From Candidatus Gastranaerophilales bacterium (GTDB lineage: Bacteria > Cyanobacteriota > Vampirovibrionia > Gastranaerophilales > Gastranaerophilaceae), in contig CALUVN010000016.1 of NCBI GenBank assembly GCA_944324235.1, positions 1-41,768 of the forward strand: DNA of 41,768 bases, in the 5' to 3' direction. The notes under the pieces are model-generated. The model was not told the origin of the DNA and did no database searches. It saw nothing but the letters and a program-made list of their open reading frames with translations. Below are positions 15,645 through 23,811 of the stretch, piece by piece (the first letter of the stretch is position 1; every line of letters starts with the position of its first letter). The translations under genes were made by a program, and so were the position numbers.

Positions 15645-16388
15645 ATGTTCTCACAATTTATACAAAGAATGTTATCATCCGGCGGACAAACCGCAGCAAT
15701 GCAACGGGCTATGCAGTTAAACAGCTACGTAAACAGCATGAATGCAAAAATGAACCCGACGCAGGCGCCGACATCCACAGCTTACGCAAACGGTGCAACA
15801 ACTATCGCCCCGCCGCCTAATAATGTTCAATCTTTTGATAAAGTAATGCAATCATATCAAAATGTTAATTTTGGTTCATTACTTTTAAACCCTGCTGCCA
15901 AAAACGTTAATGCAAACATTATTAAAAATTCGGTAGAAAATGCCGGAACAGAAGAAATCAAACCGCAATCAATTCCTGTAAATAATGTCAGCAACGCTAA
16001 TATAAATTCTACAAAATCACAAATTCTTGACGTGGTATCACAAATTTCTAAAAAACACGGCGTCGATGAAAATTTAATAAAAGCAGTAATCAAACAGGAA
16101 TCAGGCTTTAACCCGAAAGCAAAATCAAAAGTCGGAGCTATGGGACTGATGCAGTTGATGCCTGCAACAGCAAAAGGATTAGGCGTTCAAGATCCGTATA
16201 ATATCGTCCAAAACGTAGACGGCGGAGTCAGATACCTTAAATCAATGCTTGATAAATACAACGGGAATGTAATTTTAGCCCTTGCCGCATACAATGCAGG
16301 CCCTGGTGCAGTTGATAAGTACGACGGAGTTCCGCCATACAAAGAAACTCAAAATTACGTAAAAAATATTTTATCAAATTATCTGTAA
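15645..16388 (+). CDS. SLT-type lytic transglycosylase
   Basis: Cleaves the glycan strand of peptidoglycan. The catalytic domain occupies about 125-247 of 247 residues: KQESGFNP with the catalytic Glu152, [13 protein letters not shown], and AYNAGPGAV. The first 125 residues are low-complexity, rich in Asn, Ala, Gln and Pro, with no clear signal peptide or membrane helix: the N-terminus reads [14 protein letters not shown]. The protein may therefore leave the cytoplasm by a non-Sec route or be loaded by a machine such as a flagellar or secretion apparatus; this is inference. The ribosome binding site is weak (AGG, five bases from the ATG). Confidence 0.9.
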   Translation: MFSQFIQRMLSSGGQTAAMQRAMQLNSYVNSMNAKMNPTQAPTSTAYANGATTIAPPPNNVQSFDKVMQSYQNVNFGSLLLNPAAKNVNANIIKNSVENAGTEEIKPQSIPVNNVSNANINSTKSQILDVVSQISKKHGVDENLIKAVIKQESGFNPKAKSKVGAMGLMQLMPATAKGLGVQDPYNIVQNVDGGVRYLKSMLDKYNGNVILALAAYNAGPGAVDKYDGVPPYKETQNYVKNILSNYL

Positions 16389-16443
16389 TTACCAATATAA
16401 AAGCATTACGCCGATTGTAGTACAGATTAGAATGTTAAAAACT

Positions 16444-16471
16444 TTACATTATTTTTTATTTTCTGTAATAT
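16444..16471 (+). promoter_or_regulatory. Possible promoter of the MCE-lpxK-nth operon
   Basis: TTACAT (16444-16449), 16 bases, TAATAT (16466-16471). The transcript would start about 30 bases before the MCE gene, leaving room for its GGGGA ribosome binding site. Confidence 0.35.
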
Positions 16472-16509
16472 TAAAAAGTAGATATTGTAATCAGGGGAAA
16501 TAGAAAATA

Positions 16510-17868
16510 ATGAAATTCTCATCGTCTTTTAAGGTTGGGCTTTTAACTCTCATATCACTGAGTTTGCTTATAGTAGTTGTATTGAGAGTAAAAGGACGCG
16601 CCTTCTCATCTGCAGACAGAATTGAAATCCAATTTAAAGACGTAAACGGCATGAGACCAGGCGCCGGTGTACAGATGATGGGGTTAAAAGTCGGACAGGT
16701 TGAAGAAATCGTTCCTGTAATCGACGGCGAAGAAAACCATGTCAATGTAAAATTTGTTATTACAAACCCTGATATTTCAATTCCGACAGCATCTACATTT
16801 TCTATTCAACAGTCAGGTTTGATTGGAGAACTTTTCCTTGAAATCACCCCTCCGATGACAAGAACAATATATATCCCTATGCTGGATAAAAATGTTCTGT
16901 ATCAGGATGACCCTGTTGAGATGAAATTAGACGACAAATTTTATGATGTCGGTAAAATTAAAAATATAGAAGTTCTTTCTAAAGACGCTGTGCCTTACAA
17001 CTTTAAAGAATACATCAACACAAACAGCGCATATAAAGTTGACTATGTAGTAAATCTTCCCGGGCTTATCTTACCGGAATTTATGAAAGGGAAAACAGTT
17101 TCGGAAAACGGTGTTAAAAAACTGAGAATATCAACTCTTGATGATGTAACCCTTCCTTATCCGAAACAGGATTCACCGTATACAATCATTGAACCTATGA
17201 GAATAGCAGACTTTATGGACTGGCAGTACAGAGCTGCAGAATCTCTGACTGAAACTAACAGAAAAATCAACGAACTTCTCTCTGACGACGTAATCACGGA
17301 TTTAAAAACTTCTGTCAGCAATATCAACAGTCTGACAACGCAGACGACACAAACTATGTCTAAAGTCGATGCACTTCTGGATTCATCAAGAGAAGATTTA
17401 GATAAATTGATGGCAATGATGGAACAGGCTACAAATGACTTTTCTGAAATTTCCGCAAATATCAATAATATCATCGGAGATAAAGAGTTTAAAGAAGATT
17501 TAAAAACAACAACAAAATCAATTGAACAGCTTTCAAACAACCTGAATACACTTATGGGTAACGGAAATGCTGAAGCTCTGGCAGAAGATTTGAGGGTAAT
17601 TTCCCATAACATCAACGAAATCAGTACATACGTAAACGGTATGACAAAAGACGACCAGTTGAAAAAAGATCTCACCAATACAGTTGCTAACATAAATAAA
17701 GCAATGACCGATATTTCTACAAGTCTTGCATCCGTCAACAAACTGGGTCCTGATCAGAGAACAGAGCTTGATAGAATTATTGAAAATACGGAAGCTACAA
17801 CATGCAATCTCAGAAAATTCTCTGAAAAACTTAACAAACGCTTCCTGTTATTCAGACTTATGTTTTAA
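16510..17868 (+). CDS. MCE/MlaD-family lipid transport protein
   Basis: MCE proteins form hexameric rings or tubes that carry lipids between inner and outer membranes. The 452 residues have an N-terminal membrane anchor (about 8-27, KVGLLTLISLSLLIVVVL), an MCE domain (about 35-120, with FKDVNGMRPGAGVQMMGLKVGQVEEI), a middle region, and from about 245 a long helical, coiled-coil-like C-terminus rich in Asn, Thr and Asp that may build a periplasmic tube. Longer than proteobacterial MlaD (about 180) and in the range of cyanobacterial and other multi-part MCE proteins. The permease and ATPase partners are not in the window. The next gene, lpxK, supports a role in outer-membrane lipids. Confidence 0.88.
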   Translation: MKFSSSFKVGLLTLISLSLLIVVVLRVKGRAFSSADRIEIQFKDVNGMRPGAGVQMMGLKVGQVEEIVPVIDGEENHVNVKFVITNPDISIPTASTFSIQQSGLIGELFLEITPPMTRTIYIPMLDKNVLYQDDPVEMKLDDKFYDVGKIKNIEVLSKDAVPYNFKEYINTNSAYKVDYVVNLPGLILPEFMKGKTVSENGVKKLRISTLDDVTLPYPKQDSPYTIIEPMRIADFMDWQYRAAESLTETNRKINELLSDDVITDLKTSVSNINSLTTQTTQTMSKVDALLDSSREDLDKLMAMMEQATNDFSEISANINNIIGDKEFKEDLKTTTKSIEQLSNNLNTLMGNGNAEALAEDLRVISHNINEISTYVNGMTKDDQLKKDLTNTVANINKAMTDISTSLASVNKLGPDQRTELDRIIENTEATTCNLRKFSEKLNKRFLLFRLMF

Positions 17869-17877
17869 TATTAGAGT

Positions 17878-18897
17878 ATGAAAAAACTTAAAACAGAAAT
17901 CACTAAAATTCACTACGACAAAAATGCAAAAGGACCGTTGTTTAATGTTCTGAAATTCTGTTCGTTGTTTTACGGACTGGGGAGCGGATTAAAAAATAAG
18001 CTTTATGATAACGGAATATTAAAACCGAAAAAAGTTAATGCATACGTTATTTCAATAGGGAATCTTACCACCGGCGGAGTAGGAAAAACTCCGGTGGTTG
18101 CAGAACTTGCCAAATACCTGATAGAAAAAGGCGAAAAAACAGCAATCGTATCACGCGGCTACGGCGGGAAATTATCAAATAAAAATATCAACGTAATTTC
18201 AGACGGAAAAGAAATTTTTCATACTGCAGAAATGGCAGGAGATGAACCGTTCTGGCTGGCTCAAAATACAAAAGCAGTTGTTATTACATCCAAAAACAGA
18301 ATTGCGGCATCAGAGTTTGCAATAAAAAACTTCGGCGTAACCAAAATCATTCTGGATGACGGATTCCAACACAGAAAACTGCACAGAGATTTAGATATAG
18401 TTTTAATGGACAGTGAAAAAGGGTTCGGAAACGAAAATCTTCTTCCTGCAGGACCGCTAAGAGAGGGAACAGAAGCCTTTTCGCGGGTAGACAGACTTGT
18501 TGTTGTAAGCAAAAATACAGACCATACAAGAGCAGAAAAATTAGCAAAAATAATGGGGAAAAAACTAAAATTAAAAACACAGGTAGCGAAAGCCGAACCT
18601 GATATTGTCTACAATATAAAAACAGGGGAAGAACTTTCAAAAAATGCACAAGCCTGCGCAATGAGTGCAATAGGTCAGCCTGAACAATTTTATGCATTTT
18701 TAAAAGATTATGATATCAAATCAACAGTAACATTTGACGACCACCACCAATATACAAAAGATGAAATCTCCGAAATACAAGGAAACATAATAACAACGGA
18801 AAAAGACGCGGTTAAACTCAAACCTTTCGGTTTTGACAATATTTACGCTCTTCGTTTGAAAACTGTAATAAATTGCGGGGATTTACTGAATGATTGA
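17878..18897 (+). CDS. lpxK: Tetraacyldisaccharide 4'-kinase (lipid A synthesis)
   Basis: Phosphorylates the 4' position of the lipid A disaccharide at the inner membrane. The 339 residues show the N-terminal membrane-associated helix, the P-loop GNLTTGGVGKTP (about 61-72, K70), AIVSRGYGGKL and the DDGFQHRKLHRDLDIVL block that marks the family. Its presence implies a lipopolysaccharide-bearing outer membrane. It starts nine bases after the MCE gene and overlaps the start of nth by eight bases, so the three genes form one operon. No clear ribosome binding site is seen, in keeping with coupling to the upstream gene. Confidence 0.95.
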   Translation: MKKLKTEITKIHYDKNAKGPLFNVLKFCSLFYGLGSGLKNKLYDNGILKPKKVNAYVISIGNLTTGGVGKTPVVAELAKYLIEKGEKTAIVSRGYGGKLSNKNINVISDGKEIFHTAEMAGDEPFWLAQNTKAVVITSKNRIAASEFAIKNFGVTKIILDDGFQHRKLHRDLDIVLMDSEKGFGNENLLPAGPLREGTEAFSRVDRLVVVSKNTDHTRAEKLAKIMGKKLKLKTQVAKAEPDIVYNIKTGEELSKNAQACAMSAIGQPEQFYAFLKDYDIKSTVTFDDHHQYTKDEISEIQGNIITTEKDAVKLKPFGFDNIYALRLKTVINCGDLLND

Positions 18898-19537
18898 TAT
18901 AGATAAAATAGTCGAAAATTTGAAATCCGCAAACCAAAAACGCAGCGAATTTGTAGAATTTATGGAAAATTACAAAGACCCGTTTATTGTACTTATCGCC
19001 TGTATCCTGAGTTTGCGAACCAACGACAGAACAACATATCCGGCAACGGTCAGAATGCTTAAATTAGGAAAAACTCCTGAAGATTTTGCAAAATGCGATG
19101 TAAAAGAATTAGAAAAAGCAATTTATCCCGTAGGATTTTATGCGAACAAAGCTAAACAAATAGTCGAACTTTCAAAAGAACTTGTTGAAAAATACAATTC
19201 AAAAGTTCCTGATACAATAGAAGAACTTGTAAAATTTAACGGTGTCGGCAGAAAGACAGCCAACCTGACACTGGCTAAAGGTCACAATATTCCCGCGATT
19301 TGCGTGGATGTGCATGTCCATAGAATTTTTAATCGAATCGGGTATGTAAAAACAAAAACTCCGGAAGAAACAGAATTTGCGCTTAGAGAAAAACTTCCGA
19401 AAAAATACTGGCTTGATATTAATACACTTCTTGTCACTCACGGTCAAAATATCTGTAAACCAATAAATCCCAAATGTACAGAATGCCCGATAGCGGAATA
19501 CTGTATGAAAATCGGGGTTAAAAATAAAGGAAAATAA
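18890..19537 (+). CDS. nth: Endonuclease III, DNA glycosylase/AP lyase
   Basis: Removes oxidised pyrimidines from DNA and nicks the abasic site. The 215 residues carry the helix-hairpin-helix FNGVGRKTAN with catalytic Lys122, the catalytic Asp140 in VDVHVHR, and the four cysteines of the iron-sulphur cluster in the spacing C-x6-C-x2-C-x5-C at the C-terminus (about 188-204). Every key residue is present and the length is normal. The ATG overlaps the end of lpxK (ATGATTGA). A GGGGA ribosome binding site is in the lpxK coding sequence. Its placement in an envelope operon looks like chance. Confidence 0.97.
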   Translation: MIDIDKIVENLKSANQKRSEFVEFMENYKDPFIVLIACILSLRTNDRTTYPATVRMLKLGKTPEDFAKCDVKELEKAIYPVGFYANKAKQIVELSKELVEKYNSKVPDTIEELVKFNGVGRKTANLTLAKGHNIPAICVDVHVHRIFNRIGYVKTKTPEETEFALREKLPKKYWLDINTLLVTHGQNICKPINPKCTECPIAEYCMKIGVKNKGK

Positions 19538-19540
19538 TTT

Positions 19541-21262
19541 ATGGAAATAAATAATTTTATAGGTACATTAACGCTAATACTTGCTTTGTGGGTATTTGTT
19601 ATGCAATTAAAGTTAAATGAACTGTCCTATACGCTGAAAAAATTAACTAAAAATAATTCCATCAGTACTCCTGCGTCAACAGAACAGACCGCAGAGAATG
19701 ATAATCACCAAAACACAGAAGAACCCAAAACAGCGCAGAGAATTCAACGGGCTACAAAATGTGAAAATAAAAAAGAAAAAGCAGATGGAAATGATAATTT
19801 TGAAAAACTTTTTCTCGGGAATTTGTTTAACAAAATCGGTGCAATTGCAATAATTATTGCAATCGGAATATTTATAAAACTCATATATCCACTTGTAATT
19901 TTCACTCCGGTAATGAAAACGAGTCTAGGATTTTTGGCGGGGCTTGTGATGCTTTTGATATCAGCAAAACTCCATAAAGGGAATATGAAAAATTACGCAG
20001 AAGTTCTTATGGGGACAGGAACAGCTGTACTGTTTATCACAACTTACTGCTCATACTGCATTTTGCATACATTGTCAATGCCAGCTGCTGTTACTATCGG
20101 TTCAATTATACTTATAGGAACGTATTTTGCTGCAGACAAACTGAAAACAACTTCAATGTTGACTATCGGATTAATAGGAGGATATCTTAACCCTGTTTTT
20201 TTAAATTCTAATGCATCAGCAAATTTTGTTTTCGGATATCTGATATTTTTAAACGCTTTATCACTGGTGTATACACACAGAAATACTGAAAAATCGATGG
20301 TGAATATTATAAATTTACCGCTCACACTCTGTTTTGCTTTTTACTACTCAACAAAAACAGAGTTGTCCGAGTTTTTACCCTATATTCTCTGGGCACTTTA
20401 TCTTGTATTTGACTTGTTTTCACTCAGTAAAAACCGGGTCAACACAACTCTTGGCTGGCTAAATTACGGATTTTTGACATGTTTTACAATTAAATTTTTT
20501 GACGGAGAAAAAACAATCCTCGGTATTGTACTGGGCATAACTTCCATAGTATACGCCCTGCTTGCAGGATTATATTCAAAACGGAACACTGCTGTATTTA
20601 AAAATTATACAGAGTCAGTGGTTATAAATATATGGCTTGCCGTATATTTTCTTACGACAGATATACAGAGTATTTTCATCTGGTCCGGAGAAGCCCTAAC
20701 TCTTGCATGGTTAGCAACAAGAAACCGAATTTTCTGTAGTCTTAATAAGTTTGCAATAGGAATATTCCTAACAGTATTTATCGGAATATTTATGACAAAA
20801 TACGATAACACCCTCTGCATAACAGCAAATTATCCTCTGCTGTGGAATATGAGACTGCCGCTTTTCGGGGTACCTCTGGCGGCTCTGCTTATATCAGGAA
20901 CTCTGGCAGAAAATAGCAGTGATTTTAAAGAAAATCTCTACAAATACCTTGCCGTACTTTTAGGTTTTGTATACTTTCACTTTGAAACGGCGACCTTTGT
21001 TGCGAATAATCAAACTCTGAATATAGACTACCTGACATCACTCATTTGGATTCTTTATGCAGGTATAACTGTTACTGCAGGAATTTTGAAAAAGAATGAA
21101 ATTTTGAGGACTTCAGGCATCTGGCTGTGTCTGCTGGCTATTGCAAGAATTTTCTTCTACGACATTGCCTCACTTGAAACTGTTTACAAACTTTTGGCAT
21201 TCGCTGTTCTAGGAATTATTCTGATGATAGTTTCTTATTTCTATATAAAAAGAGAAAAATAA
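19541..21262 (+). CDS. DUF2339 polytopic membrane protein
   Basis: The 573 residues are mostly hydrophobic helices: one at the N-terminus (about 7-25), a polar linker (about 30-80), then many more from about 95 to the C-terminus. FNKIGAIAIIIAIGIFIKLIYP after the linker and the repeated glycine-rich helices match the DUF2339 pattern. Its function is unknown; proteins of this family sit in the inner membrane. It starts three bases after nth, with AAAGGA upstream, so it belongs to the MCE-lpxK-nth operon. That location gives a weak hint of an envelope role. No convincing terminator is seen after it. Confidence 0.8.
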   Translation: MEINNFIGTLTLILALWVFVMQLKLNELSYTLKKLTKNNSISTPASTEQTAENDNHQNTEEPKTAQRIQRATKCENKKEKADGNDNFEKLFLGNLFNKIGAIAIIIAIGIFIKLIYPLVIFTPVMKTSLGFLAGLVMLLISAKLHKGNMKNYAEVLMGTGTAVLFITTYCSYCILHTLSMPAAVTIGSIILIGTYFAADKLKTTSMLTIGLIGGYLNPVFLNSNASANFVFGYLIFLNALSLVYTHRNTEKSMVNIINLPLTLCFAFYYSTKTELSEFLPYILWALYLVFDLFSLSKNRVNTTLGWLNYGFLTCFTIKFFDGEKTILGIVLGITSIVYALLAGLYSKRNTAVFKNYTESVVINIWLAVYFLTTDIQSIFIWSGEALTLAWLATRNRIFCSLNKFAIGIFLTVFIGIFMTKYDNTLCITANYPLLWNMRLPLFGVPLAALLISGTLAENSSDFKENLYKYLAVLLGFVYFHFETATFVANNQTLNIDYLTSLIWILYAGITVTAGILKKNEILRTSGIWLCLLAIARIFFYDIASLETVYKLLAFAVLGIILMIVSYFYIKREK

Positions 21263-21321
21263 CACACCATTCAAAACAGCCTGTCAGCCTCCTCCGAATA
21301 ACGGTTTTTCGTAAAATCAGC

Positions 21322-21350
21322 TTGATTTAAAAGCACGTATGTGCGATAAT
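21322..21350 (+). promoter_or_regulatory. Hydrogenase operon promoter with palindrome in the spacer
   Basis: TTGATT (21322-21327), 17 bases, GATAAT (21345-21350) preceded by TGC as an extended -10. The spacer contains the inverted repeat GCAC-GTAT-GTGC (21333-21344), a possible operator. It does not match the Rex consensus. The mRNA leader would be about 65 bases. Confidence 0.5.
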
Positions 21351-21421
21351 TTATGTGGGGTTATCATTTTTTGACTGCATTGGTAACCTTTGACCATACA
21401 CACAAGAAATAGGAGTTTAAG

Positions 21422-21916
21422 ATGAGTGTAGAGAATCCCAACAAAATCGACACATCTAAACTGGATAAAATTATAGAATCCTATGATTCAAAAAAATCCA
21501 ATTTGATAGCGATTTTACAAAAAGTACAGGAAGTTTACCGGTATTTACCTGAAGAAGCTTTAACCTATATCGGTACAAAAATGGAAGGTCTGTCTCCCGC
21601 AACAGTATATGGTGTAGCAACATTCTATGCACAATTTTCACTTGAGCCGAAAGGCAAATATGAAATTAAAGTTTGCGACGGTACAGCCTGCCACGTAAGA
21701 GGCTCAATGCCTGTTCTTAATGCTATTAAAGCCAGATTAAACCTTACAGACGGTCAATTAACCACCCACGACGGCTTATTCTCACTTGAAACTGTAAGCT
21801 GTCTCGGGGCGTGCGGACTTGCTCCTGTCGTTGTAATTAACGGCAAAGTATACCCGCAAATGACTTCTGATGCAATCAAAATAGTGTTAGACACACTTTT
21901 AAAAGAGGAAAACTAA
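21422..21916 (+). CDS. [FeFe] hydrogenase NuoE-like subunit (thioredoxin-like [2Fe-2S])
   Basis: The 164 residues are a NuoE/HoxE-type electron carrier. An N-terminal helical part (with ATVYGVATFYAQF) is followed by a thioredoxin-like fold whose four cysteines hold a [2Fe-2S] cluster: CDGTAC and, further on, SCLGACGLAP. In trimeric bifurcating hydrogenases (often called HydC) it works with a NuoF-like and a HydA subunit to run NADH and reduced ferredoxin to hydrogen. Here it is the first gene, with a good AGGAG ribosome binding site and its stop one base before the next start. Respiratory complex I is an alternative family context, but no other nuo gene is present. Confidence 0.93.
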   Translation: MSVENPNKIDTSKLDKIIESYDSKKSNLIAILQKVQEVYRYLPEEALTYIGTKMEGLSPATVYGVATFYAQFSLEPKGKYEIKVCDGTACHVRGSMPVLNAIKARLNLTDGQLTTHDGLFSLETVSCLGACGLAPVVVINGKVYPQMTSDAIKIVLDTLLKEEN

Positions 21917-21917
21917 T

Positions 21918-23780
21918 ATGGAAAAAACAGCATTAAACATAAATATAAAAGAAGAACAGGCAAAAGCACAGGAACTGATAAAACAACAGGGGTTAAGAGT
22001 TCTTGTATGCGCAGGAACAGGATGCGTTGCAAACGGTTCGCTAAAAGTAATTGAAAAATTCAAAGAACTCGGTGCAAATGTATCAGTACTGTCAGATTAT
22101 GACAAAATGACAACAGTCCCGACAGGATGCCATGGTTTTTGCGAACAGGGTGTTCTCGTTATTATTCCTGACAAACACGTAACTTACGTAAAAGTAAAAG
22201 TGGAAGATGTAGAAGAAATTTACGAAAGCCACATAAAAAATAACCAGCCTGTAGAAAGACTTCTTTATACAGACCCGAAAACTCATGAACACGTTCACAA
22301 AAACGAAGATATAAATTTCTATGCAAAACAGACAAGAACTGCTCTTGCAAACTGCGGTCATATAAATGCGGAGTGCATAGATGAGGCAATAGCCGTAAGA
22401 GGTTATGAAGCTTTAGCAAATGTTCTTGAAGCAAATAATCCTGATGCGGTTATCGAAGAAATCGAAAAATCAGGTCTCCGCGGAAGAGGCGGCGGCGGAT
22501 TCCCGACAGGTAAAAAATGGAGATTTACGGCAGCAAACAGAGGCGGTAAATCTTACGTTGTATGTAACGGCGATGAAGGCGATCCGGGAGCATTTATGGA
22601 CAGAAGTATTATGGAGGGTGATCCGCATAAACTACTTGAAGGTATGGCTATCGCAGCTTTTGCAATCGGTGCTGACGAAGGATATATCTACGTTCGTGCG
22701 GAATATCCGCTTGCAATTAAACGTCTTCGAAAAGCAATAGCTGACGCGGAAGAACGTCATTTCCTCGGTGAAAATATTATGGGTAGCAATTTCTCATTCA
22801 CTCTGCATATCAAAGAAGGCGCAGGAGCATTTGTTTGCGGTGAAGAAACAGCTTTGATAGCATCAATCGAGGGTGAACGCGGTATGCCTAGACCAAAACC
22901 GCCATTCCCTGCAAATAAAGGTTTGTTCGGACGCCCTACGCTTATCAACAACGTAGAAACTCTTGCAAACGTACCTGTAATTATGCTTAAAGGTGCTGAC
23001 TGGTTTGCGCAAATGGGTACGGAAACATCAAAAGGTACAAAAACATTTGCTCTTACAGGTGAAGTTAATAACACAGGACTTATAGAAGTGCCTATGGGAA
23101 CAACTTTAAGAGAAATCGTCTTTGATATAGGCGGCGGAATCCGCGGCGGTAAAAAATTCAAAGCAGTCCAAATCGGAGGTCCTTCAGGCGGATGTTTAAC
23201 TGAAGAACATCTGGACTTGCCTATGGATTACGACAGCCTGATAAAAGCCGGTGCAATGGTAGGCTCAGGCGGTCTGGTTGTAATGGCAGAGAACACCTGT
23301 ATCGTTGAAGTTGCAAGATTCTTTATGAACTTCACCCAGAACGAAAGCTGCGGAAAATGCGTACCGTGCCGCGAAGGTACAAAAAATATGCTTAAAATCC
23401 TTGAAAAAATAGTTGCAGGCAAAGGTGAAATGTCTGACCTTGATACGCTGGAAGAACTCGCTCACGCAGTAAAAGACGGTTCTCTCTGCGGACTCGGTAA
23501 AACAGCACCAAACCCGGTATTATCTACTTTAAAATACTTTAGAGATGAATATATAGCTCACATAAAAGACAAAAAATGTCCGGCAGGCGTTTGTACAGCA
23601 ATGAAAAAGATTGTAATTCAACCTGATTTATGCAAAGGCTGTACAAAATGCGCAAGAATTTGTCCTGTCGGAGCTATTGAAGGAACTGTTAAGCAGCCTC
23701 ACCACATTAATCCTGAAAAATGTATTAAATGTGAAGCCTGCCTGACAAATTGTCCGTTCAGAGCCATTGTACTAGAGTAA
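21918..23780 (+). CDS. [FeFe] hydrogenase NuoF-like subunit (NADH- and FMN-binding)
   Basis: The 620 residues join three parts: an N-terminal thioredoxin-like [2Fe-2S] domain (about 28-110, CAGTGC and TGCHGFC), a NuoF core with FMN loop GRGGGGFPTG, glycine-rich GAGAFVCGEETA and the [4Fe-4S] motif SCGKCVPC plus SLCGLG, and a C-terminal ferredoxin domain with two four-cysteine motifs (CKGCTKCARICP, CIKCEACLTNCP). This is the HydB type of subunit of electron-bifurcating hydrogenases; complex I NuoF lacks both end domains. The flavin site here is where NADH electrons enter. It is cotranscribed with the NuoE-like and HydA genes. Confidence 0.94.
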   Translation: MEKTALNINIKEEQAKAQELIKQQGLRVLVCAGTGCVANGSLKVIEKFKELGANVSVLSDYDKMTTVPTGCHGFCEQGVLVIIPDKHVTYVKVKVEDVEEIYESHIKNNQPVERLLYTDPKTHEHVHKNEDINFYAKQTRTALANCGHINAECIDEAIAVRGYEALANVLEANNPDAVIEEIEKSGLRGRGGGGFPTGKKWRFTAANRGGKSYVVCNGDEGDPGAFMDRSIMEGDPHKLLEGMAIAAFAIGADEGYIYVRAEYPLAIKRLRKAIADAEERHFLGENIMGSNFSFTLHIKEGAGAFVCGEETALIASIEGERGMPRPKPPFPANKGLFGRPTLINNVETLANVPVIMLKGADWFAQMGTETSKGTKTFALTGEVNNTGLIEVPMGTTLREIVFDIGGGIRGGKKFKAVQIGGPSGGCLTEEHLDLPMDYDSLIKAGAMVGSGGLVVMAENTCIVEVARFFMNFTQNESCGKCVPCREGTKNMLKILEKIVAGKGEMSDLDTLEELAHAVKDGSLCGLGKTAPNPVLSTLKYFRDEYIAHIKDKKCPAGVCTAMKKIVIQPDLCKGCTKCARICPVGAIEGTVKQPHHINPEKCIKCEACLTNCPFRAIVLE

Positions 23781-23811
23781 AACAAGTTGATAAACAAAAG
23801 GAATATAAATT

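Noticed and set aside
21322-21421. Rex (NADH-sensing) site before the hydrogenase operon
   Set aside because: No TTGTGAA-type inverted repeat was found; the only palindrome is GCACGTATGTGC.
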